Of a stretch of DNA of 64,000 nucleotides, positions 52,155-63,725 are shown one piece after another. How positions within the stretch are numbered: position 1 is the first letter of the stretch; every line of letters starts with the position of its first letter. The stretch is taken from contig NC_081406.1 in NCBI RefSeq assembly GCF_030272615.1, forward strand, positions 172,258,361 through 172,322,360, in the 5' to 3' direction. The notes beneath the pieces were generated by a model. That model saw nothing but the letters and a program-made list of their open reading frames with translations. It was not told where the DNA came from and searched no databases. This DNA comes from Cryptomeria japonica (Eukaryota > Streptophyta > Pinopsida > Cupressales > Cupressaceae). The position numbers and the translations under genes are program-made.

Positions 52155-52304
52155 AACATGCTACTGCTATTGAGAGATATGCCATAGAAATCATTTGATA
52201 ATATAACATGCTGCTGCTATTGAGACATATCCGAGAGAAATCATTTGATAATATAACATGCTCCTGCTATTGAGAGATATCCTAGAGAAATCATTTGATA
52301 ATAT
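52155..52304 (+). repeat. Three exact-length tandem repeats of 50 bp
   Basis: Units start at 52155, 52205 and 52255 (AACATGCTnCTGCTATTGAG...). Each is exactly 50 bases, with two to five differences between units. Confidence 0.95.
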
Positions 52305-53904
52305 AACTTAATTTACAATAAGTGAAGTTTAGCAACTGGAATTTAAAGAGATGAAATAAATGAAACCCACCTCAATAATATTTGTAGGAGAAGTTAATCT
52401 CAAATAATAAAAAATCTTCAATAATGTAGATTACAACAATTACTTGAATTATATACAACTTGTAATATAAATCCTTATGCACAGAAATAGCAAGCTCCAG
52501 CAATCCACATGGCTTCCTCCACGCTGAAAATAGTCAGTTCAATATAGATCCCATTGTAGTTTAAATATAGATTCCAAGCGTATCAGTTCAATATAGAGCC
52601 ACGACCCCAATCCAAGTCCTATGCCGCCTATTTCATGAAAAATCCACATGATTTATACAAACATGTATGTTGCTGTCCCTCACAACCACGTCACATGATA
52701 ACAAGAATATATTCTGAGTGTTGGATTATTTGTCCCAACTCGCCTGAGAGGAATATGATGGAAAATCCCTCCTTATACCAAAGAAACTACAAATAAAAGA
52801 CACAACTTAAAAAATAAATCCAACCCTGAATGACAACAGTTGGAAGGAATCCAGATGGTGCTTCTTGAAGGCAAGATGATATGTTAAGAAAATCACAAAC
52901 AAACACCACCATATTTTGTGCACAGGAGAAGTCGCATAATGTTTGTCAAACATAAATAATTGAAACAATGGAAAATCACTTATTACAAGTTATACCCTAA
53001 CTCTCATCCCCCACTCCAGAGTAAAATGTTTACTGCTATCTACAAATGAATCATCTAGAAAAGAAACAGTCACGACATCCCTCAACTTACTCCATAATTG
53101 TTAAGAAGACATCCAGAATCCTGCAAAAATTGGTTCAATCTTCCCACCAACAAATAACTAAAACTCACTTTCCATATCTAAAATTTATAAGATGCATTAC
53201 ACTACCACTGGATATTTTGGCGCCCTTCATTGTCACTGCCCAGCTCCATATTCCACCTCCTCACTATCCTATCTCGAACAACTTGCACCAACAGAAGAAT
53301 GAAATTTGAGAAAGAGATGAAAATACTTGGACATTACCCTCAATGCTCTGTTTCCTCTCTCCCATGCAGTCACCGTGACTTCTGCCGCTAAAGTTTTTTG
53401 AGCAAAAAGAGATGAAAAGAATAGAGAACACTTTATCTATTCTAGACTTCGAGAAGAAGATTTTGAGACCTGTCATATTTCCTTAGCATGAAGAGGGAAT
53501 TTATATGTCAATAGCCAACACCGACTCCAATCCTCCACTCCCTGCCATCACTGCACGGTTTTCCTTTTACAAATGCCCTGCAAAATATAACGGCCAAGAG
53601 TGGGAATGGAGAAAGCTGATGAAATTCCATGCAAAAGGTGATGAGTTACTAAGATTTACTATTATTAGGTTAAATCTAATGCGGGCTCATCTAAAACTGC
53701 CTCTCAACTTGCCAAATCATCACGTCAACTTTTTTGTAAATGCCAAATTAAATTCATTGATTTATATTTCTTTCTTTCCTCTTCTTGTATTAATATCAAT
53801 TGTTTGCAAAATGTTTCCTCAAAATTTAAAATAATTTTTTTTTTAGATTTTCTTTTATGAAGACAATTTAGGACTTTCAAGTATTTGTTTGTGTTGTGAT
53901 TAGT
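52305..53904. other. 1.6-kb stretch without a supported gene
   Basis: Short frames (53046-53309 +, 53476-53264 -, 53505-53834 +) have mixed composition but no motif. The last two might be remnants of exons. I make no call. Confidence 0.4.
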
Positions 53905-56130
53905 CAATCATTGATTTTATTTCTTATAATTTGACTCATTTTGATGTTTATTTTGAGTTAAAAATTTGATTTATAAGAAAATTATTTTTATATGTATAGA
54001 TAAAAATTAATGAAGTTAAAATAATTTTTTCAAATTTTATCACATATATTTATATCTACAAATAGATATATTTACATTTGTATTCTCATTTATTCCTTCT
54101 TTCTTTTTAACTTTAGGTCATAATATTTTTCTTCTTTTTTCTCTTAAAGTTATGCTAATTTGCATGCTCTTATTAATGTTATTCATATACACTGAGTGAG
54201 AGAGTGGTTGTGTGTGTGTGAAACTTACATTTGTACTCTCATTCATTCCCTCTTTCTTTCTTCCTTTAGGTCATAGTTTTTTCTATTATTCCATTAAGTT
54301 ATATTTATTTACATGCAGAGAGAGACAGAGAGGGGGAGAGAGATCTTCGTGTCTGTGTGTGATTGATCCTTTGCATTTTTTTTATTTTTTTTTGTGTGTG
54401 TGTGAGTGTGAGATTGATCTTTTCTATTTTAACATGTGTGTTTTCACATTTTTCTAACTTTGAGCCCTTATTTTTTTGGGGCTCTAAATGCTTTCTCATT
54501 AGCTATCCAAACCTCACTTTTCTCCTCCTCTTTATCACATGTCCCCATTATTAACCTTTCAATTTTATCATTTTTTATCTGGGTTTCCTTGATCTATTAA
54601 CTATTCTAATGTTTTTCTCTTCTTACTTAGCAATCTCTTCCTTCTTGTTTTTCTCTTGGTGTTCTCACTTTGTGCATCATCTAGCAAATTACCCATCTTA
54701 GCCTTCTCTATATTAGTTTGTCTTAGTCTTCTCTTTAATAGTTTTTACTTACTTAGCTCTCTTTCATCTTGATGATGGATCATTTAGTGTGATCCAAAAC
54801 TTTGATACAAATAAATATGATACAATTTAATCAAAATAAGTTGTGCTCAGTTTGGGACAGTCAAATGTATTGATATTAACATGTAAAAATTAAATAAAAT
54901 TAAAGGGTTGTAGTTTACTTGGTTGAACACAATTGATTATATAAAAATATATCATGCCAAATTATATATTTTAATGAATTCAAAAATTGTAATATATAGT
55001 TTAAAGTTGAAACGGACCATCGAATTCTAGACCTAATTGCAATCAGTAAAATTATACTATATTTTTTTTTGGCGAGAATGAGTTTTGAAATTATTACTGA
55101 TTATTTTAATTTTGAAAAGTGTAATATTTCAATTAATTAAACTTTGCTAAATAAAAATAAGATAATTATTTAGCAAATTTTTTAATACGAAATTCCTATA
55201 AGATATTAAATAAATTTAAGACATTAAGAAGAAAGACAATTATTAGTTGAGATGAGTCCAACTAGAAAGATTGGTTTTGTCATTTTTCCAATTAAATGAT
55301 AATGCGCTTCTTATTAAACATGCAAGATGACTTTTCAACATGGTCATTGGCTATTTTAACAAAGGAGATCTTATCAGGGAGTTGATGGTTTCGACGAAAC
55401 CATCCATTTGTACAAAAATGTTGGCTTTCACTCACTTTATGCACCCCATGGAAACAAACAATTCTTATAGACTTTACAATACTGAAAACCCAGTTAAATG
55501 AACTTTAAATGAGTATTGATTTCTAATGAGCATGTTTTGTTTGAAAATTTCAGGCTCCTTAGGCTATACACTCAAACATTAAGATACTGTCTACTTTGTT
55601 CCCTTGATTTTTGTGCATTTTTTGAACTTTTGAACGAAAGTCTATGTTTCATTCAATTTATTGAGCAGCCCATAATTTGGATCAGTAGAAAATGGTATTC
55701 TTAGCCATGGATGATAAGAAAAGCAAGAAAATGGCAATAAAAGTCATTGCAGGATTAAAGATACAATGTTTAACTATATAACGAATTGCCTTTGCTTTTA
55801 TTTGAAAGTAAAGAGGTTGATGTACATTAATAATATGTGTTTTACAGGCATGGATCCTATAGTAGTGGACACGATAAAGAATATGAGAACTGTAGAGAGG
55901 GATGCAGATCTAAATTGCATCAGAGACAAACCTAGAAAATTTAGGTCCCTAGATTCATCATCTGAGCTTAAATCCTACCAAAGAAGAGGAAAAAGAGCAC
56001 AACGAAGACAACAACTCAAATGAAAAAATAATCAAGAGAATTAGATATTTTTGCCCCTCACCTTTACTACTTCTATTATCATTTTGTACTACTGAATATC
56101 TGAACCTTTGCACTATAATACTTAAAAAAA
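53905..56130 (+). repeat. Segmental duplicate block S, copy 2 (contains HIPP-like copy C)
   Basis: Direct repeat of 43600-45935, lacking the long (TA)n. Microsatellite-like GTGTGTG and GAGAGAG runs occur at the same relative place (about 54200-54420). Confidence 0.85.
55578..56044 (+). pseudogene. HIPP-like HMA-domain pseudogene, copy C
   Basis: The start codon is changed to ATT (55578). Exon 2 (55686-55760) begins TAG instead of CAG and reads K-M-V-F-L-A-M-D-D-K-K-S-K-K-M-A-I-K-V-I-A-G-L-K; the donor GT has become AT. The acceptor TTTTACAG precedes exon 3 at 55848: M-D-P-I-V-V-D-T-I-K-N-M-R-T-V-E-R-D-A-D, C-I-R-D-K. After a shift, the acidic tail N-P-T-K-E-E-E-K-E-H-N-E-D ends at TAG 56042-56044. 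It is clearly dead but retains the longest exon 3 frame (to codon 85). Confidence 0.8.
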
Positions 56131-56229
56131 TTCGAAAGCCAAATGATGAATTTAAAAATATACAGTTTGGTAGTAACACTAGCAAATCCCGTATTTTAAT
56201 TTTTTTAGTTATGGATTTAAAATTGAGAT

Positions 56230-57960
56230 GGTGAATGTCTGACTATCAAGATTCCCTATCCCATGATGGGGTTGTAAGTCAAATTTAGGAAATTAATCGA
56301 CAGTGTTGATGGAAATAGAGGGAGCCAAAAAACTAAGATTTGGTGAGACAAACAAGAAGGGATGGAAGGGATGGAGCACAGAGGGAGAAGAGTGATTAGC
56401 GGTGGTAGGATTTCTGTATACAGGGACTCTGAAGAAGGTGATGACAACTGAGACTCGAATGGTGGAATGGGGCTTTCCGTTGGTCGATGTGGTGGGGAAT
56501 GCAGGGGTGTATGCGGTGTGGCGGCATCTCCCTGGGCCGATCTCCCTTGCGGCCAATTTTTTGTTTCCAGGCTATGGATGTCCTCTATTGTTGGAGTGCA
56601 TGGTTATGCAGGTTGGTGTGAGGGTGCAGCTCAGGTTTTTGGCAATGGTTTTGAAAGGTTGTGTTGCGCCCCTGTTCAGGATCTTGGTCTTTTTAGCATG
56701 AAGCTTTATGTTGCTTCTTGCTTGGGTCTCTAGTTGTTTTGGGTGTGATGTTTGACAGAGGACTTTGTGGGCTTTGGTTCCCCTCCATTTCTGGTTTCTC
56801 CCTCTATTTTCCTTCTCATGGATTGTATACAGATTTGTCTATTGAGGTGACTCCATCTCCTATAGAGGTAGAGATGTGTTTTGCTTGTATACATTTGAGT
56901 GGATGTAGGGAGCTATGTTGGGTGGTCATTTCTTTGGAGTTTCTTTGGTTGTTCCTTTGGAGGTGGAGCTTTCTTCCTAGACAGATATGGATATTGTTGC
57001 GGTTTCTGAAGTTTCCCCTTGTTCTTTTTTCTCTTGTGTATGACTGGAGTTCCTTCTAGTTTTATTCTATTATGGTTGTGGGAGCCATGCCAAAACCCGG
57101 TTCTTTTTTTTGGGGGGGGGGCATGTTAAATCCCCTTGGTATGGGTATTATAGGTTTTGGGTTCCTGGTGAAAACCTTTGTTCTTTTGTTTCAGAAGAAG
57201 GTTAAGGGAGATTTTGTAAAACCCTTGTTTTTTCTATTGATGGGGTTTGGTATTCCATGTATGTATCTTTTGACTCCAGGGTCTCTTCATGATGAGGGTT
57301 ATTCGGTCCATTACTCTCTAGGTTCCATGGCTCTATTTGTTGTGTTCCATCTTATGCATCTCGAAGTTTCTCTAGTATTTTCTATGGAGGCGATCCCATC
57401 TTTTATGGAGGGGGAGATGGATGTGTATGGAGGTGACCTTTCTCCTATTGAGGTGGAGTTGGATGCTACTAGAATTGCCTTGAAGTGTTGTTGGGGGGTT
57501 GAAGAAACCCATTTGTTTGGCTGCAAGGAAGATTTTGATGGCATCAATGTTAGCTTTTTCTTTTTATATCCTTTGTAGGTGAAGATAACGAAAAGCATGT
57601 TGCTAATAGTTGGGTTCACTCTCAAGGATAAGGTTGTGGGAGCCTAGATAAGACCCATAATTATGGCTGAGGGAGTCTGCTTCCTTATGTTCATACTTGA
57701 CTAAAATATTTTAGTGTGGCTTCAGATTTTTTTTGTTGCCACTAGTTATGTAACACTTATTCTATATTGTTTAGTTGTGGTTGGGTTGCTACTTGTCTAT
57801 GTTGTATCCTTCTGCAAAATTCCTTTATTAGTTTCAGATCTGTGAAAAATTTGAGGGTTTCAGGTCCCTTCAAAACTTGTTGTATGGGGTTTTGGGTCCC
57901 CTCAAAACCTGTTTTAATAAAAAACAAAGGGAGCAAAAAATAAGATGAAAAAAAAAACAT
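56230..57960 (+). mobile_element. LINE 3' fragment, + strand (5'-truncated)
   Basis: T/G-rich throughout, ending near 57,895 with GGGTCCCCTCAAAACCTGTT then TTAATAAAAAACAAAGGG and an A-rich tail (57945-57958). The same end occurs reversed at 59,357 and 27,495. Open frames up to 168 codons come from the base bias. No RT is left. Confidence 0.65.
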
Positions 57961-57969
57961 AGTAATTTG

Positions 57970-58277
57970 TGTTGTTCAAAATAGGATAATACAACATTTC
58001 CTAAGCTTGAGCTCTTTATATAGGAACCATTACATTCAGATTCATACCCTTTAACACGTTTGTGGAGGAGATGGACTTTTCTCTTCTAGGAGATTGTAAA
58101 AAAATATTTAAAAGTTCTATAAACCACTTACACACTATGGAGGAGTAAATGAAAATCCATCAAAATCCAAGGAAAAAATGTTTCAATATTTCTTTGTGTT
58201 AAGTCTATAGATATGCAGTACATACTGATGATATACACATGATAGTTTTGGTGGGATAGTTGGGATTATTTGCAACA
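57970..58277 (-). repeat. 3' LTR (308 bp) of a Copia-type element, - strand
   Basis: On the - strand, TAAGGGGGAG is followed by TGTTGCAAATAATCCC (58277 down), ending ...TTGAACAACA at 57970. The ends are TGTTG/CAACA. A TATATAAAGAGC box (revcomp of 58011-58024) sits about 45 bases before the right end. Confidence 0.75.
58011..58024 (-). promoter_or_regulatory. TATA box in the 308-bp LTR
   Basis: TATATAAAGAGCTC on the - strand. Confidence 0.6.
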
Positions 58278-58287
58278 CTCCCCCTTA
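58278..58287 (-). promoter_or_regulatory. Polypurine tract of the - strand Copia-type element
   Basis: TTAAGGGGGAG on the - strand, next to the LTR start. Confidence 0.7.
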
Positions 58288-59356
58288 ATCAAAACTACTA
58301 TCATACGCTTTATCCTTTTGTTTTTTGCACCTTTCTTCAATTTCTACGACAACTTCTTCAAACCCTTGATGGATGGTCTTTAGACTTCTTTTTTTCTTCT
58401 TCTTTAGTGAACTACAATTTGGAGGTTAACAATATTACTATGCTCCCCCTTATTTATTCAATCATTTGCTAACGGTCTCTACAAGTTGTTAATCTTTAAT
58501 AGCTTCATTTAGATTTCTGCAACTATAGCTTTGGCTAATCAACTTAATGCCTTCAACATTAACATTCCTTTGGATCTCTATGATATCTTCTTTGAATCCC
58601 CTTCATCAACTATGACTGATATAATCTCTTTTCCATTCTTTGTTTACATTCAAAAATCTAGGCTTGTACAACCTTTTCAACATATTTGTTACCTTTCTCC
58701 AACTAGGTCCATCAATCCATACATAATTAATCTGTATACAATCTTTCAAAGATTATTCATTTCACACTTTATTATGGCATGAATTTTTAGAGTGATTCTT
58801 CAACCAACAAATTGAACAAGGGTGAAGATCCCAACAATTCTCTTTTTTATGTCCTTCCTTATGATAGTGCAAACATTTTATTCTTTGAGCCATTTTGCAT
58901 GCACTTGTAATACTTGCAACATTAGTTCTATTTTTGTTATCATATCCAAGGCCTTCATTTTTAGGCCTCAAAACTACTTGAATGGACACTATTACTCATT
59001 GCCCATATTTTCCCTTCACATCTCATTCTCTTCATGATTTGAAAACCAATGTTCTTTCCAAACCATCCATTGTTATCAATATCACAATCTACAAAATTTA
59101 TATTTTTAGACATAGTCTGCCCCCTAGCTTCACTTTCTTTTCCAACAACCACTTCACACAAATTAATTGTCTGATTAAAAGAACAATTAAAACATCGCTT
59201 GTCCCATATGAGACTTTACAAACAAAAGACTTTACTTTCAAACACTAATTTTCTTTTCTCAACACTTCTAGCTATTTTTTTCAAATCTTCATTTGCCCTT
59301 TTGACCATGTTTCAACTCCCATTTCATTCTAGAGGCTTGTTTTAAACTTGTACCTT
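58288..59356 (-). mobile_element. Internal 3' part of the - strand Copia-type element (related to 45936-46450)
   Basis: It lies between the purine tract and the LINE insertion at 59357. It contains the zinc-knuckle remnant (58762-59161) and otherwise AT-rich decayed sequence. Confidence 0.5.
58762..59161 (-). pseudogene. Zinc-knuckle protein remnant with two CCHC units
   Basis: Two frames overlap with a shift near 58,985. The first (59161-58961) is an Asn/Lys-rich lead. The second (58989-58762) reads C-L-H-Y-H-K-E-G-H-K-K-E-N-C-W-D-L-H-P and then C-S-I-C-W-L-K-N-H-S-K-N-S-C. The second unit is a perfect C-x2-C-x4-H-x4-C knuckle. The first has its second Cys changed to Tyr. C-W-x-L-H-P after a knuckle is seen in plant retroelement gag-like proteins. 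Loss of function is clear from the frameshift. Confidence 0.65.
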
Positions 59357-61164
59357 AATTTTTATTAAGGGAAAAATAGGTTTTGAGGGGAACTGAAACC
59401 CCTTGGATGAACCGGCATCTAGAACCCAACAAGAAATAGCTGATCAATAGATATACAAAGATTCCATAAAACCAACCTCCAATGAAACACCAGCCAAAGG
59501 GAAACATAAAAAATTGCATATTAGGCTAGACATAAGAAAAGAGACAAGAATCAGAGGGTTTTGAGTGGATCCCACAACCATAGAAGATGGTTTTAAATAA
59601 GCTCTAAGAACCTGAAAGAAACTGAGGGTTTTTATAGGTACCCATAACCATACAAGAGGGTTTTAACTAGGCTCCCAAACTAAGAACACCTTAACCAAAA
59701 ACAAGATCCAGAAGAAACCAAGGTGTTCCCTTTAAAACTACCAGCAAACACCTGGTTAGTGAAAAAAATAACTAATGGAGGAAGGTTTTTACTGGCTCCC
59801 TCAACTAGGAGGAACAAGAACATGGATGAAAACCAAAAGCTCTCCAAAATCACCACCTCAATAGGGATTAGAGGAGGAAGAATGATACATATCACATACT
59901 TAGCCATCAAAACCTTGAGGTCCTTAAAAATGGGTTTTGACAAGTTCCGATAGCATGAAAACCCCAAAAGCATAAGTTGAATGAGATACCTGAACTGCAT
60001 CAACTCCAAGCAGGTGAGAACCTCCCATCTCTTCGCCTCTATAGGAGAAAAGGTCCAAAAGCACAAAAGCATGGAGAGAACTTCAAACAACCAACCAACT
60101 CCCAATGCGTTCTATCTAACAACAACTAGCCAACAACTCTTTCCCTCTATAGGAGAATGACCCACTTCAATAGGGCAGGCTGGGAGGAACTAAAAGATGC
60201 AACCCAAATGGAAAGTGATCCTCTTGAGAATAATAAGAACCAAAAGGAACCTCCACCCTTCAAGAGGACCACCGAAATGTCTTGAAACCACGAACAAGTA
60301 AACCCCCTTAATAGAGAGTCTACCCAGAAATAGAACTGCCAACTTGAACTGAAAATAGACAAATAAGGTAAAGCCAACTAGGAAATAACCGACACCACAA
60401 ATCCAAGGAGCAGGGGTAGAAGGAATGGGGTTAGAAAGAAGAGCCCTAAACAATAACGAGTAGAGCACACAACCCGGGCAAAAATATCTTCCAAAACCAG
60501 ATAACCCCAAACCCACAAGAACCCACCAGGTCTCTAAAAGAAGAGAGAAAATCCTTCCATCACAGATACCACCCAGATCCCAAATCCTCCCCCAAGACCA
60601 AGCTCAAAACCTTGTACCAACATGAGAGAGAATAGAGAGGATCTCTCCTCTCATACATCTACCGTGGTAGAGCCCAAGCCACATGCAAAAAAGCTCTAGC
60701 CTGAGACCGTAGGGAACTCCAACTGTGACACCAAATCTACCAAGGAAGAACAACAGATAAGAGATAGATCTAGACACCACAAGAGTCGGGGAAGTCAAAT
60801 AGGTGTGGAGGGAAGAGCCACTTCCAATAATTTTTCTGGGTGCTGAAGATAACAATCAACATGCCAAAAAGGCCAGGGACAACAAAGAGCATAGCCATCC
60901 TGGCAGATCCCAAACCCCATCAAAGCTACGCATGCCTCCACACTTCCACCAAACAAATAGAGCCACCCCCACAACAAACGCCCATCCATAATGAAATGCT
61001 GCAAACGCCAAGCAGATAAAGACCCAAAAGAAAGGGCATCAAAAGAAGGTTAAAATGGGAGTCAAATCCCCTCCATCTACCTTGTTGTCATCTTCTTCCT
61101 CATCTACATCCCTTGACCCCAAAAACCTAGCACTCAGACCAAATTTCCCGCCCATACTTTCTCC
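59357..61164 (-). mobile_element. LINE 3' fragment, - strand, with a 13-bp target duplication
   Basis: AAACTTGTACCTT at 59344-59356 is repeated exactly at 61165-61177, the mark of a LINE insertion. On the - strand the inserted piece ends with GGGGTTTCAGTTCCCCTCAA then TTAATAAAAATT, the family 3' end. All long frames (59680-61004) follow the T/G bias and are untranslated region. Confidence 0.85.
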
Positions 61165-61810
61165 AAACTTGTACCTTGTTATTCATGTATATTTAAATTT
61201 TATTGATCTCATTTTATTTGTATTGGTGTCTTCATGCCCTTTCCTATGTTTGATTGTGGAAACAATTAAAATTTTTAAGCTTTAGTTCTAGTTAGAGGAC
61301 TTAACCCTTGTTGATAGGGTGTTGCATGGAAAGTCCTATTTCAGTTATATAAATTGGCCTTGATATTGGATTCATGTTAAAGTTTATTATATACTGGAGT
61401 AATTATATTTGAACCTTATGTGCTAGGATATCCAAATGCATTAAGGGGGAGTGGCTCTCTATAAGAGTCAAGGCCCTAAGTGGTTGCTAGGGTAACCTAT
61501 AGGAGAGTAGATTAATAAGTGATGACATTAATAATTAAACTTTGGTATGGATGTCACACACTAATAAGATTATTTTTCATGCCCTACTCATGGCCTCTTG
61601 TGCTCGTAAAGATAGAGTATGAGATTGGGAAGGCCTATCCATCTAATGAGATGTTGGAGCTGCCATGCTATGCAATGCCTTGTCTACATGAAAGTATTGT
61701 ACAGTAGCACATAATTTCTCCATGGGGATTGAGGTCTAGAGTGAGGAGATGGTCAAAATACTAAAGTAACTTATGAGAGGCTATGCAATGAGATCCTTTT
61801 CTGCACCCTA
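61165..61810. other. Spacer with LTR-like motifs
   Basis: TTATATAAATTGG near 61349 and TTAAGGGGGAGTGG near 61440 look like a TATA box and a purine tract, but no LTR ends can be paired. Left unassigned. Confidence 0.35.
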
Positions 61811-62310
61811 CACTAGTACATTCGGGGCTAATTTTTTATGGTTGATCATCAGAATTGCGACTACTTTTCGTTGGTCTTTTGACAAAAGTAAACGTCGAAA
61901 ACTCATTGTCAGACTTTCTGACAATGTCTTTGAACATCAAATTTATGACGACACCATGGACTCTTCCAACGGCGGGCATGATCAATCTTCCAGTCAAAAA
62001 ACTTGTCGGACACATAGCATCCTCGTCAGATGTTTGTTTAGATTGCGTTGAAATTTTGACAGAAGTCTAAAACTTTGCACCAACGAGAATGCTATTGGTC
62101 CGACAATTTTTTCATCAGTCGAGTAATATGCATCGACGACCATCCGACAAGGAAGTGTCATCGGACATACAGCATCTCGTCGAATATTTGTTTAGTTGGG
62201 GTCTGAATTTCAACGGAATCCTAAAACTTTGCACCGACGATAATGTTGTTGGTCCGACGATTCCATCGTTGGTGGAAAGTTTAGTTGTCATCGTAATTTC
62301 GATGGAAATT
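61811..62310. mobile_element. Possible CACTA-type terminal region rich in CCGAC/GTCGG motifs
   Basis: It begins CACTAGTACATTCGG (61811). CCGAC, CGACGA, GTCGG and TCGGAC occur many times on both strands, against a genome otherwise poor in CpG. One unit of about 154 bases (TTTGTTTAG...TTGGTCCGAC...) is repeated in tandem (62036 and 62190). No transposase and no second end are visible, so the class is a guess. Confidence 0.4.
61904..61926. other. Perfect 10-bp palindrome with 3-base loop
   Basis: CATTGTCAGA-CTT-TCTGACAATG. Confidence 0.8.
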
Positions 62311-63725
62311 TATTTTAAAAAAATAAAATATTATTATCTAGACGTAAAGCACACCTCATTGAATTGTACAACGAATGATATTCTATCCCCATCAGCTACC
62401 AATAGAGGGCATAGGTTTCAAGCTAATATGAGGTGCACTGGTTTCAAGATAATATGATCAGGTGCACCATGGTTGAGATGGTCCAACTCCTAAGAGGATT
62501 GTATGAACCACTGAGTACTGGTAAACCTATTAAAATGGGTGCTAATAGTGAATTAGATAAGCCAAATACAAGAACCTTTAAAGCCAATCAGGGAGATGAA
62601 ATGAATTTATGTACCTTATCTAAGTTAGTTGTTCTTGGGAGCTACCAAAACTTATCTACTATATATATACATGAAATGAATTTATCTACTATATATACAC
62701 ATATTTCTTATAAGTATATCCCAAATTGATAATCTCATATAAATTATCATCATATGTCAATACATGACATATACCTATTCAATGACACATATCTATCTCA
62801 TACTAAGTAGTCACTCGTTATTATATATTCAACATATATTCAAAGATGATAATCATGCATTCTGGACTACTTGAATATCTTCTTTAATCAAATAAATCAC
62901 ATGTACAAGGTTATTGGGTTGATCAAGTCCAATAGCAAAGTACAATAGGTAAAGATAGTACTAAAAATAATGTTACTAACATCTTAAAAGAAAACAGAAA
63001 TGCATTATGACCACCCACAAAACACTTGATATAAAATAGTTCCAACCTTTCTTTTGTTTAAGTAACTAGGGTATTTGAATTTAAATTTTGGTATAAAAAA
63101 ATAAAATTTTAAAGGTCATCTCTCCCTCTGTATAGTTCAACATGCCCACGTGTTTACTCCTAAAATTTTTCAACTCATTTAGATATCTTATTTTCTAGTT
63201 ATGAAATTGATCTTGGGACCTATGGGTTATGGGCCTATAATATACTTAAGTGAAGTTAGAATAAACCATATCAATTATGTTCAATTACATCAATATCCAC
63301 TTGGAGTGTTTAATATACATATCATCAATGATTACAATGCTTATTTCAATATATATTTGAATTACAACTTGCAAGAATAGATGAAAGAGAAAGAACATGT
63401 GTTGAGGGAGGTGGAAGTGCTCTCCGAGGTGATCACGAATTGAGTCCGTCAGTCCCCAATGGTGGTTTGCAATGTCACCCGACCACATGGAACCCTTAGG
63501 TCCACCCCATCGTGCTTGTGGAGATAGTTTGAAATATTCAATCAAAGTATACAAGGGGGATGATAGGCTCACACATGCCATACACGATACATACATGACA
63601 CAAGTAATAGAACAATACAGTGCAACATCAATAGAGAAGAATGATACCAAGTCATGAATCCAGATAGGGTCACTACTTTAAAAATACAAAAGGCATTAGA
63701 TTCTAGAGTGCCATGGAGGAAGTGT
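62311..63725. other. Spacer without a supported gene
   Basis: AT-rich to about 63,350, then mixed. A short duplication (ATGAAATGAATTTAT near 62598 and 62671) is present. A - strand frame of 121 codons at 63650-63285 has no motif. Confidence 0.45.

Noticed and set aside
57072-57578. 168-codon + strand frame
   Set aside because: Same base bias, LINE 3' fragment, no motif; a 104-codon frame overlaps it on the other strand.
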